Notes under the pieces: model-generated
The model's input: the letters and a program-made list of their open reading frames with translations, nothing else
Databases searched by the model: none
What the model was told of the DNA's origin: nothing
Translations under genes and position numbers: made by a program
Source of the DNA: Prevotella sp. CAG:755
GTDB taxonomy: Bacteria; Bacteroidota; Bacteroidia; Bacteroidales; Bacteroidaceae
Reading direction: 5' to 3'
DNA: 21,630 bases
Assembly (NCBI GenBank): GCA_000431275.1
Contig: HF989156.1
Location: 1 to 21,630 of the forward strand
Shown: piece after piece, positions 15,178-21,630 of the stretch
Layout of the letters: each line of letters starts with the position of its first letter
Numbering within the stretch: position 1 is the stretch's first letter

Positions 15178-16089
15178 ATGGAGAAGTTTGATTTGCACAT
15201 ACTTGGATGCGGGAGCGCGCTGCCGACAGTGCGGCATAATCCAAGTTCGCAAGTATTGAATTTGCGGGAAAAACTATATATGATAGATTGCGGTGAGGGA
15301 ACGCAATTGCAATTACGGCGAAGCCGATTGAAATTCGCACGTCTGAACCATGTCTTTATCTCGCACATCCACGGCGATCATTGTTTCGGGTTAGTCGGAA
15401 TGATTTCAACGTTCTCCATGCTGGGACGTACGGCCGATCTGCATGTATATGCTCCCAAGGCTTTGGAGCCGGTCTTGCGTATGGAGCTCTCGACATTCTG
15501 TCGTGGCCTCGAATTTCAAGTCATTTTTCACGCTCATCCAGACGGGTATGGTCTTATTTACGAAGATCCTACCGTAGCAGTCTACGCGCTTCCACTTTGT
15601 CATCGCGTCCCGAGCACAGGTTTCTTGTTTTGCGAAAAGCCTGTCTTGCCTCACATTCGTCGGGATATGGTGGATTATCTCGGTATTCCTTTTTATGCTA
15701 TTCGGTCTATTAAAGAGGGAGCCGGATGGACTGCGGCTGATGGGCGTGTCATTCCACACGAACGCTTGGTATTCCCGGCTGATGCTCCTCGGCGTTATGC
15801 CTATTGCTCTGACACGACTTACCTTCCCCGCCTTGCTGATTATTTGCATGGCGTTGATTTGCTGTTTCATGAGGCAACATTTGGCGAAGACAACCGTGTG
15901 AGAGCGGAAGAGACATTTCATTCAACCGCCCGGCAGGCCGCAATGCTCGCCCGTGATGCTGGCGTGAAACGCCTGTTGATTGGGCATTATTCAGCGCGGT
16001 ACACCGACGAGCGCGTGCTGCTCGACGAAGCTCGTGAGATCTTTCCTGATACTCTGTTGGCCGAAGAGGGCATGATGCTCACTTTATAA
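15178..16089 (+). CDS. rnz: Ribonuclease Z (tRNA 3' endonuclease)
   Basis: A 303-residue metallo-beta-lactamase-fold enzyme that cuts the 3' trailer from tRNA precursors. Zinc ligands are all visible: H63-I-H65-G-D67-H68 (HxHxDH), H142 (LCHRVPSTG), D212 (CSDTTY) and H270 (GHYSARY). H248 (HST, motif HxST) and HEATF (231-235) are also in place, and the N-terminal GCGSALPT and DCGEGTQ are typical. Length is normal for the short bacterial form. It follows the DUF5686 gene by 18 bp and ends at a terminator, so it is probably the last gene of that transcript, although a weak internal promoter cannot be excluded. Confidence 0.97.
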   Translation: MEKFDLHILGCGSALPTVRHNPSSQVLNLREKLYMIDCGEGTQLQLRRSRLKFARLNHVFISHIHGDHCFGLVGMISTFSMLGRTADLHVYAPKALEPVLRMELSTFCRGLEFQVIFHAHPDGYGLIYEDPTVAVYALPLCHRVPSTGFLFCEKPVLPHIRRDMVDYLGIPFYAIRSIKEGAGWTAADGRVIPHERLVFPADAPRRYAYCSDTTYLPRLADYLHGVDLLFHEATFGEDNRVRAEETFHSTARQAAMLARDAGVKRLLIGHYSARYTDERVLLDEAREIFPDTLLAEEGMMLTL

Positions 16090-16121
16090 TAATTGTTCGT
16101 CCCGTCATTTGAAGAATAGCA

Positions 16122-16159
16122 AAATCCCTCCTTTTCTCCGATAGGGAAAGGAGGGATTT
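16122..16159. terminator. Bidirectional terminator between rnz and the ribosomal-protein cluster
   Basis: A perfect 13-bp stem, AAATCCCTCCTTT (16122-16134) with AAAGGAGGGATTT (16147-16159), encloses a 12-nt loop. The outer A/T pairs give short T-runs on both strands (ATTT on plus, ATTTT on minus), so it can serve both converging transcripts. Confidence 0.85.
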
Positions 16160-16184
16160 GACGTATAGGGTAGAAATTGTCTTC

Positions 16185-16343
16185 TTAGTTCTTGAAGAAA
16201 TCCTTGACAGCTTCGTTGGGCACCATCTGCTCGTCAAAGATGTAAGCACCCGTCTTCGGGCTCTTCACCATCTTGATAACCTTGGTGTACGAACGTCCGT
16301 CGGTCTTTCCTTCCTGCAACGTTGCGACTGTTTTCTTTGCCAT
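16185..16343 (-). CDS. DUF4295 family small basic protein
   Basis: A 52-residue protein beginning MAKKTVATLQEGKTDGRSYT and ending EAVKDFFKN. It matches the Bacteroidota-specific DUF4295 family, which is nearly always encoded right after rpmB and rpmG, as here (12-bp gap after rpmG). Its size, basic N-terminus and position suggest a ribosome-associated protein, but this is inference. It is the last gene of the minus-strand cluster and ends 25 bp before the shared terminator. Confidence 0.92.
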   Translation of the reverse strand: MAKKTVATLQEGKTDGRSYTKVIKMVKSPKTGAYIFDEQMVPNEAVKDFFKN

Positions 16344-16355
16344 GGTTTCTTAGGA

Positions 16356-16547
16356 TTACTTGATTTCTTTATGGATGGTCATTCTCTTCAAGATGGGGTT
16401 GTATTTCTTCAACTCCAAGCGTTCCGGGTGATTCTTACGGTTCTTGGTCGTGATGTAGCGCGATGTCCCGGGAAGTCCGCTCTCTTTCATCTCGGTGCAT
16501 TCAAGTATGACTTGCACGCGGTTGCCTTTTGCTTTTTTTCCTGCCAT
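16356..16547 (-). CDS. rpmG: 50S ribosomal protein bL33
   Basis: The product is a 63-residue ribosomal large-subunit protein. The sequence has the bL33 pattern: [43 protein letters not shown] and the basic end RMTIHKEIK. The paired Cys residues of the zinc-binding form are absent (one Cys only), so it is the zinc-independent type. It lies 13 bp after rpmB. Confidence 0.96.
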   Translation of the reverse strand: MAGKKAKGNRVQVILECTEMKESGLPGTSRYITTKNRKNHPERLELKKYNPILKRMTIHKEIK

Positions 16548-16560
16548 AGTCTTGTGTGTG

Positions 16561-16821
16561 TTAAGCGATTACTTTGATGTCTTTCCAATCGCAATACCCC
16601 TTGGCTACCGCGTTGTTCAACGCAGCGTCAAGTCCTACTTTGTTGATCATACGGAGACCTGCTGCACTCAGTTTGAGCTCGATCCAGCAGTCCTGTTCAA
16701 CGTAGTAAAATTTTCTCTTAAACAAGTTTACGTCAAACGTGCGCTTGGTACGGCGCTTCGAGTGCGAAACATTGTTGCCAATCATGGCCTTTTTTCCTGT
16801 AATTTGACAAATTCTTGACAT
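16561..16821 (-). CDS. rpmB: 50S ribosomal protein bL28
   Basis: An 86-residue ribosomal large-subunit protein. It starts [27 protein letters not shown], the family hallmark, and continues [34 protein letters not shown]. It is the first gene of the rpmB-rpmG-DUF4295 unit and has its own consensus promoter in the 112-bp gap behind the amidohydrolase gene. Strong independent expression fits a ribosomal protein. Confidence 0.97.
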   Translation of the reverse strand: MSRICQITGKKAMIGNNVSHSKRRTKRTFDVNLFKRKFYYVEQDCWIELKLSAAGLRMINKVGLDAALNNAVAKGYCDWKDIKVIA

Positions 16822-16852
16822 CGCTATCTTTCTCTTTTTTTAGTCTTTCTTT

Positions 16853-16867
16853 CCCGGTTTGGCCGGG
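16853..16867 (-). promoter_or_regulatory. Hairpin in the rpmB leader
   Basis: CCCGG and CCGGG (16853-16857 and 16863-16867) form a 5-bp stem with a 5-nt loop in the roughly 60-nt leader before rpmB. Ribosomal-protein leaders are often bound by their own product; no such control is shown here. Confidence 0.3.
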
Positions 16868-16885
16868 TAATCCCAATACGAGGTG

Positions 16886-16916
16886 CAAAGTTAGGATTTT
16901 TTTTACAACCGAGCAA
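16886..16916 (-). promoter_or_regulatory. Consensus promoter of rpmB
   Basis: On the minus strand TTG (16916-16914) is followed after exactly 20 nt by TAACTTTG (16893-16886), both elements perfect. It is the best promoter in the window and lies just behind the amidohydrolase gene's stop. Confidence 0.8.
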
Positions 16917-16933
16917 GTGTGACCCGAAGAAAA

Positions 16934-17440
16934 TTACGCTTCGCTATCTGCTTCGTTCTCTTTAAGGAAGTCGCGTAGCATGTGCATGGCTGTTGTCGTA
17001 GCTTGTGCGATGTTTTTGTCGCGGCCGTTATCTTCTTCGAGTTTACAGGTCACGACTTTTTCGTTCGAGCCTACGGCAATCCAGATGGTTCCTACTTTAA
17101 CGGTATCCGTGCCACCGCCGGGGCCTGCGAATCCGCTTACGGCAACGCAGTAGTCGGAGTGGAACAGTTTGTTGGCGCCTGTAACCATCTGGCGTACTAC
17201 CTCTTCGCATACGGCGCTTTGTTCGCTGATGATGTCTTTGTCCACGCCGAGAATTTCTTCTTTTGTCGAGTCGGCATAACATACGAGGCCGCCTTTGAAG
17301 TAGTATGAACTGCCGGGGATGGCCGTGATGACGCTGGCGATGCGTCCGGCAGTGCAGCTTTCGGCGGTGCATAGCGTCTTGCCGGCCCGCCACATCATTT
17401 CGTTAATGTCTTTGCTGACGATTTTCAGGTCTAAGTCCAT
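16934..17440 (-). CDS. pncC: CinA C-terminal-domain protein, nicotinamide-nucleotide amidohydrolase
   Basis: A single-domain CinA_C protein of 168 residues, the size of E. coli PncC, without the N-terminal molybdopterin-binding-like domain of full CinA. PncC-type enzymes deamidate NMN to nicotinate mononucleotide in pyridine nucleotide recycling. Visible motifs are CTAESCTAGRIASVITAIPG (about 23-42), SSYYFKGGLVCYADSTKEEILGV (about 44-66) and VSGFAGPGGGTDTVKVGTIW (about 100-119). It starts 18 bp after tsaD and is probably co-transcribed with map and tsaD. Activity is assigned from family only; the symbol is tentative. Confidence 0.88.
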   Translation of the reverse strand: MDLDLKIVSKDINEMMWRAGKTLCTAESCTAGRIASVITAIPGSSYYFKGGLVCYADSTKEEILGVDKDIISEQSAVCEEVVRQMVTGANKLFHSDYCVAVSGFAGPGGGTDTVKVGTIWIAVGSNEKVVTCKLEEDNGRDKNIAQATTTAMHMLRDFLKENEADSEA

Positions 17441-17458
17441 AGTGGTATTATCGTTTGG

Positions 17459-18481
17459 TTATATTGAGACACGGGAATATGCTGGTTTGTCGATCGGGCA
17501 GAAGTCGCGGTCGAGGTATTTGTAGTAACCGGTGATGGCAATCATGGCTGCGTTGTCCGTGGTGTAGCCGAACTTCGGGATGTAGGTACGCCAGCCCGCG
17601 CATTCTGCCTTTTGGGCGAATGCGTTGCGCAGACCGGTGTTGGCGGATACGCCGCCAGCCACTGCCACGTCTTTGATGCCGGTCTGTTTGACGGCTTTGG
17701 TGAGTTTGTCCATCAGGATGTCGACCACTGTCCGTTCGAGCGACGCGGCGAGGTCGGCTTTGTGATGTTCGATGAAGTCCGGGTCTTCTTTCAACTGGTC
17801 GCGAAGGAAATAGAGAAACGATGTTTTCAGTCCGCTGAAACTGTAATCGAGTCCCGGGATGTGTGGCTTGCTGAACTGGAATGCCTTTGGGTCGCCTTGG
17901 CGGGCGAGGCGGTCGATTATTGGTCCGCCGGGATAGCCGAGTCCCATCACTTTCGAACACTTGTCAATGGCTTCGCCCGCGGCGTCGTCGATGGTCTGCC
18001 CGAGGATTTCCATCTTGTTGTAAGCGTCGACTTTGACGATTTGCGAGTTTCCTCCGCTGACAAGCAGGCAGAGGTAGGGCAGAGGGGGGACAGGAGTGTC
18101 TGCGCCTTCTTCTTTGAGAAAAAGCGCGAGGATATGCCCTTGCAGGTGGTTGGCTTCAATGAGCGGAATGCCCAATGATGTGGCCATTCCTTTGGCAAAA
18201 GAAACGCCCACGAGTAGCGACCCCATCAGGCCGGGGCCCAGTGTGACGGCAATGGCCGACAGGTCGTCCGGCTTGACACCTGCCCGTTTGAGGGCTTGGT
18301 CAACTACGGGGACGATGTTCTGCTGATGTGCCCGTGAGGCCAACTCCGGCACCACACCACCATAGGCACGGTGCACGTCTTGCGAAGCGGTCACGTTCGA
18401 AAGCAGCACTCCGTTCTTCAGCACGGCGGCTGACGTGTCGTCACAACTCGATTCTATGCCTAATATAATAATGTCTTTCAC
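17459..18481 (-). CDS. tsaD: tRNA threonylcarbamoyladenosine transferase TsaD
   Basis: A 340-residue enzyme that moves the threonylcarbamoyl group onto A37 of ANN-decoding tRNAs, working with TsaB and TsaE. The N-terminus LGIESSCDDTSAAVL is the family signature. Metal ligands are H112 and H116 in NHLQGH (Gln replaces the more usual Glu between them, a common variant) and D309 in TTDNAAM. Also visible are GPGLMGSLLVGVSFAKG, LVSGGNSQI, DDAAGEAIDKCSKVMGLGYPGGP and VAGGVSAN. It lies between map (21-bp gap upstream) and the amidohydrolase gene (18-bp gap). Confidence 0.98.
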   Translation of the reverse strand: MKDIIILGIESSCDDTSAAVLKNGVLLSNVTASQDVHRAYGGVVPELASRAHQQNIVPVVDQALKRAGVKPDDLSAIAVTLGPGLMGSLLVGVSFAKGMATSLGIPLIEANHLQGHILALFLKEEGADTPVPPLPYLCLLVSGGNSQIVKVDAYNKMEILGQTIDDAAGEAIDKCSKVMGLGYPGGPIIDRLARQGDPKAFQFSKPHIPGLDYSFSGLKTSFLYFLRDQLKEDPDFIEHHKADLAASLERTVVDILMDKLTKAVKQTGIKDVAVAGGVSANTGLRNAFAQKAECAGWRTYIPKFGYTTDNAAMIAITGYYKYLDRDFCPIDKPAYSRVSI

Positions 18482-18502
18482 GCTTCTTTTTGTTTGGCTG
18501 TT

Positions 18503-19360
18503 TTAGTGCGTCAGGACTTCGAGGCCCTCTTCCGTCACGAGGAATGTGTGTTCCCATTGGGCTGAGGGGAGTTCGTCTTCCGTCACGACGGTCCATCCGT
18601 CTTCTTCGTCGATGAACACACGCCACGTTCCCATGTTGATCATCGGTTCTATGGTGAAAACCATCCCCGGGACGAGGAGCATGCCCCGTTCGTGCGTGTT
18701 GTAATGGTTTACTTCGGGGTCTTCGTGGAATTCTAAGCCTACGCCGTGGCCGCAGAGGTCGCGCACTACGCTGAACCCGTTGCGTTTGGCATGGTGTTCG
18801 ATGGCTTTGCCCACTTCGCCGAGAAAGCCCCATGGCCGGGCGGCTTGGGCGCCTATTTCGAGGCATTCTTTCGTCACGCGCACCAGTTTTTCCTTCTCTG
18901 GCGTTGTCTGCCCGATGATGAACATGCGCGATGCGTCGCTGTAATATCCGTCAAGGATGGTCGACACGTCGACATTGATAATGTCGCCTTCTTGCAACAC
19001 CTCGAACTCACTCGGTATGCCGTGGCAGACCACCTCGTTCACGCTTGTGCAGACGCTTTTGGGGAATCCCTCATAGTTCAGCGGGGCGGGAATTGCGCCG
19101 TGGCTGACGGTGTAGTCGTAGACAAGCTTGTCGATGTCGGCTGTTGTCATGCCGGCATGGATTTCCTGTTCGACGAGGTCGAGCACGCCGGTGTTGACAG
19201 CGCCCGAACGGCGGATGCCTTCAATCTGTTCGGGCGTTTTGATCATGTCACGCCGTGGGACAAGTATGCCTTTGTTCTGGTAACTTAGGATTTTCTTGTC
19301 CAGCTCCGTCAGGGGCTCACCGTGCTTGATCGTCCAATTCCGTTTCTGTCTGCTCGTCAT
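18503..19360 (-). CDS. map: Methionine aminopeptidase type I with N-terminal extension
   Basis: A 285-residue cytosolic metalloenzyme that removes the initiator Met. All five metal ligands are visible: D131 (VDVS), D142 (YSDASR), H205 (GHGVG), E238 (IEPM) and E270 (QWEHT). The substrate-pocket histidine H113 (VCHGIP) is present. About 38 residues precede the usual start of the fold (MIKTPEQIEGIRRSG): they are basic, with RQKRNWTIKHG, and lack the Cys pairs of a zinc finger. The promoter just upstream gives a transcript starting near 19379, so ATG 19360 fits. It heads the map-tsaD-amidohydrolase unit. Bacteroidota usually carry a map gene beside secY in the ribosomal-protein operon, so this may be a second copy. 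Confidence 0.96.
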   Translation of the reverse strand: MTSRQKRNWTIKHGEPLTELDKKILSYQNKGILVPRRDMIKTPEQIEGIRRSGAVNTGVLDLVEQEIHAGMTTADIDKLVYDYTVSHGAIPAPLNYEGFPKSVCTSVNEVVCHGIPSEFEVLQEGDIINVDVSTILDGYYSDASRMFIIGQTTPEKEKLVRVTKECLEIGAQAARPWGFLGEVGKAIEHHAKRNGFSVVRDLCGHGVGLEFHEDPEVNHYNTHERGMLLVPGMVFTIEPMINMGTWRVFIDEEDGWTVVTEDELPSAQWEHTFLVTEEGLEVLTH

Positions 19361-19385
19361 GGTACCTTTTTTCTGTTCGACAGCG

Positions 19386-19393
19386 CAAAGTTA
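19386..19393 (-). promoter_or_regulatory. -7 element (TAACTTTG) for map-tsaD-amidohydrolase
   Basis: Exact TAnnTTTG on the minus strand, identical to the rpmB -7. Leader to ATG 19360 would be about 20 nt. No -33 TTG at 19-21 nt. Confidence 0.6.
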
Positions 19394-19690
19394 CGATTTT
19401 TTCTGTGGACTACGGCACACGGCGGGGAGCGCTTTGCTTTTTTTAGTGCACAGGTCGGACCGTTGCCTGTTTAGCGCCGGTTGGCTGTTCCGGGTGGCGG
19501 TTCGAGCAGTCGCCTGCCTGCTGGAATGGTCGCAGCGTCCGTTTTTCCTAATCGCCGTCCTGTATCTTCTGTCAGCCGGTTTGTCCTTCCTGTCGCGGTA
19601 TTCTGTCATCTTGGCTGTGGTGCCTGCCCTTTTCTCTGTTGAGGCTGCCTGCGTCCGTGACGTGCCTGATGGTGATTGTGTGCCAACCTG
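19394..19690. other. Intergenic stretch without a recognised gene; two overlapping open frames
   Basis: About 300 bp between the map and M20 peptidase promoters. On the minus strand a frame from ATG 19720 or 19699 to the stop at 19391-19393 would give 109 or 102 residues, very basic and Thr/Arg/Lys/Gln-rich (starting MAKQVGTQSPSGTSRTQ). On the plus strand an open frame is hydrophobic. Neither has a recognised domain, and the minus stop overlaps the map -7 element. A run of seven T lies near 19438-19444. I cannot decide whether either frame is a gene; noncoding is the simpler reading. Confidence 0.4.
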
Positions 19691-19722
19691 TTTGGCCATG
19701 TCCCGTTTTTTGCGTATCATTG
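19691..19722 (+). promoter_or_regulatory. Promoter of the M20 peptidase gene
   Basis: TTTG (19691-19694) is followed after 20 nt by TATCATTG (19715-19722), one mismatch from TAnnTTTG. Expected leader is about 63 nt and contains a small hairpin, GTCCC (19736-19740) with GGGAC (19748-19752). Confidence 0.55.
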
Positions 19723-19792
19723 CCCCTACGTTCTGGTCCCGCACTTTGGGACAGTATTCAAAATAAGTAAGAGAAACACGAAAGACAAGCAA

Positions 19793-21145
19793 ATGGAAAT
19801 CAAAGAGTATATCCGGAAAAACGAGGAACGTTTCCTCGACGAATTGGCAAGCCTGGTGCGCATCCCCAGTGTGAGTGCCAAACCCGAGCATCGCGCCGAC
19901 ATCGACCGTTGTGCGGCGCGTTGGTGCGAACTCTTGCTGGCCGCAGGAGCCGACAAGGCGTGCGTGATGCCTTCTGAGGGCAATCCGTTGGTCTATGCTG
20001 AGAAGTGCGTCGACGCGTCTCGGCCGACAGTGCTCGTCTATGCCCACTACGATGTCATGCCGCCTGAGCCGCTCGATCTTTGGCGCACCCCGCCGTTCGA
20101 GCTCACCGTGGCCGACGGGCGGGTATGGGGCCGGGGCGCCGACGACGACAAGGGGCAGGCGCTCATTCAGGTAAAGGCTTTTGAGTATCTTGTCCGCGAG
20201 GGGCTCTTGCATCACAACGTGAAGTTCATCTTTGAGGGCGAGGAGGAGATAGGCTCACCGAGTCTCAACGGTTTTCTCCGTACACATCGGGAGCTGCTTC
20301 GTGCGGACGTCATTCTCGTATCCGACACGAGTATGCTCGGCGCTGATTTGCCTTCGCTCACCGTCGGGTTGCGCGGGCTGGCCTATTGGGAAATCACGGT
20401 TACCGGACCGAACCGCGACCTTCACTCCGGCCATTTCGGCGGGGCCGTGGCCAATCCGCTGAATGTACTGTGTCGGATGCTGGCAGGTGTGGTCGCTGCC
20501 GACGGACGCATTGCAGTGCCGGGTTTTTACGACGACGTGGAGGACATCTCGCCCGAAGAGCGCGCCATGATAGCCGACATACCGTTTGACGAGGAGGCCT
20601 ACAAGGCTGCAATTGGCGTCTGTGAACTCGAAGGCGAGCGGGGGTATTCGACGTTGGAGCGCAACAGCTGCCGTCCGTCGTTCGACATTTGCGGGATTTG
20701 GGGCGGCTATACTGGCGAAGGGGCCAAGACTGTTCTGCCGTCGTGGGCTAAGGCCAAGGTGTCGTGCCGCCTTGTCCCGCACCAGGATCACGAAAAGATT
20801 TCCCGGCTTTTTGCTGATTACATTCGCTCCGTTGCGCCCCGCAGCGTCACCGTCGAGGTCACGTCCATGCATGGTGGCGAGGGCTATGTCTGTCCGCTTT
20901 CGCTCCCGGCTTACCGGGCTGCCGAGCGGGCCTTTGCCGATGCTTTCGGGCGGTCTCCATTGGCTGTGCGTCGCGGTGGAAGCATCCCCATCATCAGCGA
21001 CTTTGAGCGCGAGTTGGGTATCAAAACGGTGCTTATGGGGTTTGGCCTTGAAAGCGACGCCATCCATTCGCCTAACGAAAATTTCCGGCTCGACATCATG
21101 CGCCGGGGCATCGAGGCTGTCGCCTTGTTCCATCAGTATCTTTGA
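19793..21145 (+). CDS. M20-family metallopeptidase (dipeptidase)
   Basis: A 450-residue cytosolic zinc peptidase of the M20 family, probably acting on dipeptides or short peptides. Two-metal site residues are visible: H85 and D87 in YAHYDVMP, the bridging Asp in GRGADDDKGQ (about 117-119), the catalytic and ligand Glu in FEGEEEIGS (about 150-152), D178 in VSDTSM and the final His in SDAIHSPNENF. The dimerisation-domain motif DLHSGHFGGAVANP is in place. The frame is open to an ATG at 19676, upstream of the promoter, but ATG 19793 begins the usual MEIKEYIRKNEERF and is preceded by an A-rich stretch. It converges on the MATE gene with only 18 bp between stops. Substrate is not determinable from sequence. 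Confidence 0.95.
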   Translation: MEIKEYIRKNEERFLDELASLVRIPSVSAKPEHRADIDRCAARWCELLLAAGADKACVMPSEGNPLVYAEKCVDASRPTVLVYAHYDVMPPEPLDLWRTPPFELTVADGRVWGRGADDDKGQALIQVKAFEYLVREGLLHHNVKFIFEGEEEIGSPSLNGFLRTHRELLRADVILVSDTSMLGADLPSLTVGLRGLAYWEITVTGPNRDLHSGHFGGAVANPLNVLCRMLAGVVAADGRIAVPGFYDDVEDISPEERAMIADIPFDEEAYKAAIGVCELEGERGYSTLERNSCRPSFDICGIWGGYTGEGAKTVLPSWAKAKVSCRLVPHQDHEKISRLFADYIRSVAPRSVTVEVTSMHGGEGYVCPLSLPAYRAAERAFADAFGRSPLAVRRGGSIPIISDFERELGIKTVLMGFGLESDAIHSPNENFRLDIMRRGIEAVALFHQYL

Positions 21146-21163
21146 GTCTGGGTCGCTCCGGTG

Positions 21164-21630
21164 TCAGTTTTGCGCTGTTTCGCGGGAGTAAGCAGCCCGG
21201 CGCCGGCAGTGACTCATCCATGCGAAACCTGCCACGTCGGCCAGTGTCCAGCCGATGGGAATGGACCACCAGATGCCCGTCACACCGATAGCCGGGATTG
21301 TGGCCAGCCAGTAAGACAGCACGACACGTGTGCCCAGCGACACGACGGTCAGCACCACCGACATGCCCGGCTGGCGGACGGCACGGTAGTAGCCGTAGAG
21401 CAGGAAAAGGAGGCCGATGCCTACGTAGAACGCGCCCTCAATCCGCAGGTACTCTACGCCGATTGCGAGAATTTCCGTTTCGTCGGGCAGCACGAAGATG
21501 AGCATCAGCTGACGTGCCAGAAAGAAGACCGCCACCGACACGAGCAGCGAGAACGCCACGGTCACGGCCAGTGCGCTCCGCAGGCCGCGGCGCACGCGGT
21601 CGTGGCGGCCTGCACCGTAATTCTGTGCAA
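21164..21630 (-). CDS. MATE family efflux transporter, C-terminal part only
   Basis: The frame is open from the right edge to the stop at 21164, so the N-terminal part of the protein is missing. The visible 155 residues begin AQNYGAGRHDRVRRGLRSA, the conserved MATE motif that precedes a transmembrane helix, and contain four hydrophobic helices (such as ALAVTVAFSLLVSVAVFFLA, AFYVGIGLLFLLYGYYRAV and LTVVSLGTRVVLSYWLATI). MATE proteins expel cationic drugs and other compounds using Na+ or H+ gradients. The GTG at 21595 is an internal Val codon, not the start. The C-terminus is short and basic. Confidence 0.9.
   Translation of the reverse strand, partial: AQNYGAGRHDRVRRGLRSALAVTVAFSLLVSVAVFFLARQLMLIFVLPDETEILAIGVEYLRIEGAFYVGIGLLFLLYGYYRAVRQPGMSVVLTVVSLGTRVVLSYWLATIPAIGVTGIWWSIPIGWTLADVAGFAWMSHCRRRAAYSRETAQN

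Noticed and set aside
19296..19766. 156-codon hydrophobic plus-strand frame upstream of the M20 peptidase
   Set aside because: It would start inside map on the other strand and run through the M20 promoter; hydrophobicity mirrors the basic complement.
20255..21133. 292-codon minus-strand frame opposite the M20 peptidase
   Set aside because: Antisense to a well-defined metallopeptidase; no domain or promoter seen.
1..21630. CRISPR array, tRNA/rRNA gene, insertion sequence, prophage or defence system
   Set aside because: None seen: no regular spaced repeats, no cloverleaf-like sequence, and no transposase, integrase, Cas, restriction or toxin-antitoxin motifs in any frame read.

Overview
The window looks like ordinary chromosome of a member of the Bacteroidota, most likely the order Bacteroidales. 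Four things point there. Intergenic gaps carry the Bacteroidota -7 promoter element TAnnTTTG. Several families are typical of or restricted to this phylum (DUF3078, DUF4295, DUF5686 with a carboxypeptidase-regulatory-like domain, FadL-type 'hemin receptor' barrels). The rpmB-rpmG-DUF4295 trio is present. Rho carries the long low-complexity N-terminal insertion known from this phylum. I see no tRNA, rRNA, CRISPR array, insertion sequence, integrase or phage gene. Genus cannot be fixed from the sequence alone; a Prevotellaceae-like relative is a guess.

Layout: (1) 1-3917: an ABC-F ATPase on the minus strand (its C-terminus lies off the left edge) diverges from rho. rho has a roughly 120-nt structured leader and a strong terminator. 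(2) 4085-9713: plus-strand envelope genes: a DUF3078 outer-membrane protein, a GH73 glucosaminidase with two LysM domains, then an apparent operon of a Trp/Tyr-rich and Arg/Ser/Asn-rich secreted protein, a FadL-type barrel and an HslJ/META lipoprotein, closed by a terminator. (3) 9765-10706: a class A (subclass A2-like) beta-lactamase on the minus strand with its own promoter. (4) 11011-16159: an inositol-3-phosphate synthase, a DUF5686 outer-membrane protein and ribonuclease Z on the plus strand, probably one transcript, with a very strong 45-nt hairpin between the first two. It ends at a bidirectional terminator. (5) 16185-19393: a minus-strand housekeeping cluster transcribed map - tsaD - cinA-type amidohydrolase - (own promoter) rpmB - rpmG - DUF4295. 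(6) 19691-21630: an M20 peptidase on plus and the C-terminal part of a MATE transporter on minus, cut by the right edge.

Most of the window is core cell biology: transcription termination, tRNA maturation (rnz) and modification (tsaD), N-terminal Met removal (map), ribosomal proteins, wall turnover and envelope proteins. I found no convincing new multi-gene system. The observations most worth a second look are the near-perfect 20-bp hairpin before the DUF5686 gene (which also argues for a GTG start there), the unusual W/Y-rich then R/S/N-rich secreted protein, the inositol-phosphate synthase standing apart from other inositol-lipid genes, the repeat-bearing disordered insertion of Rho, and the structured rho leader.
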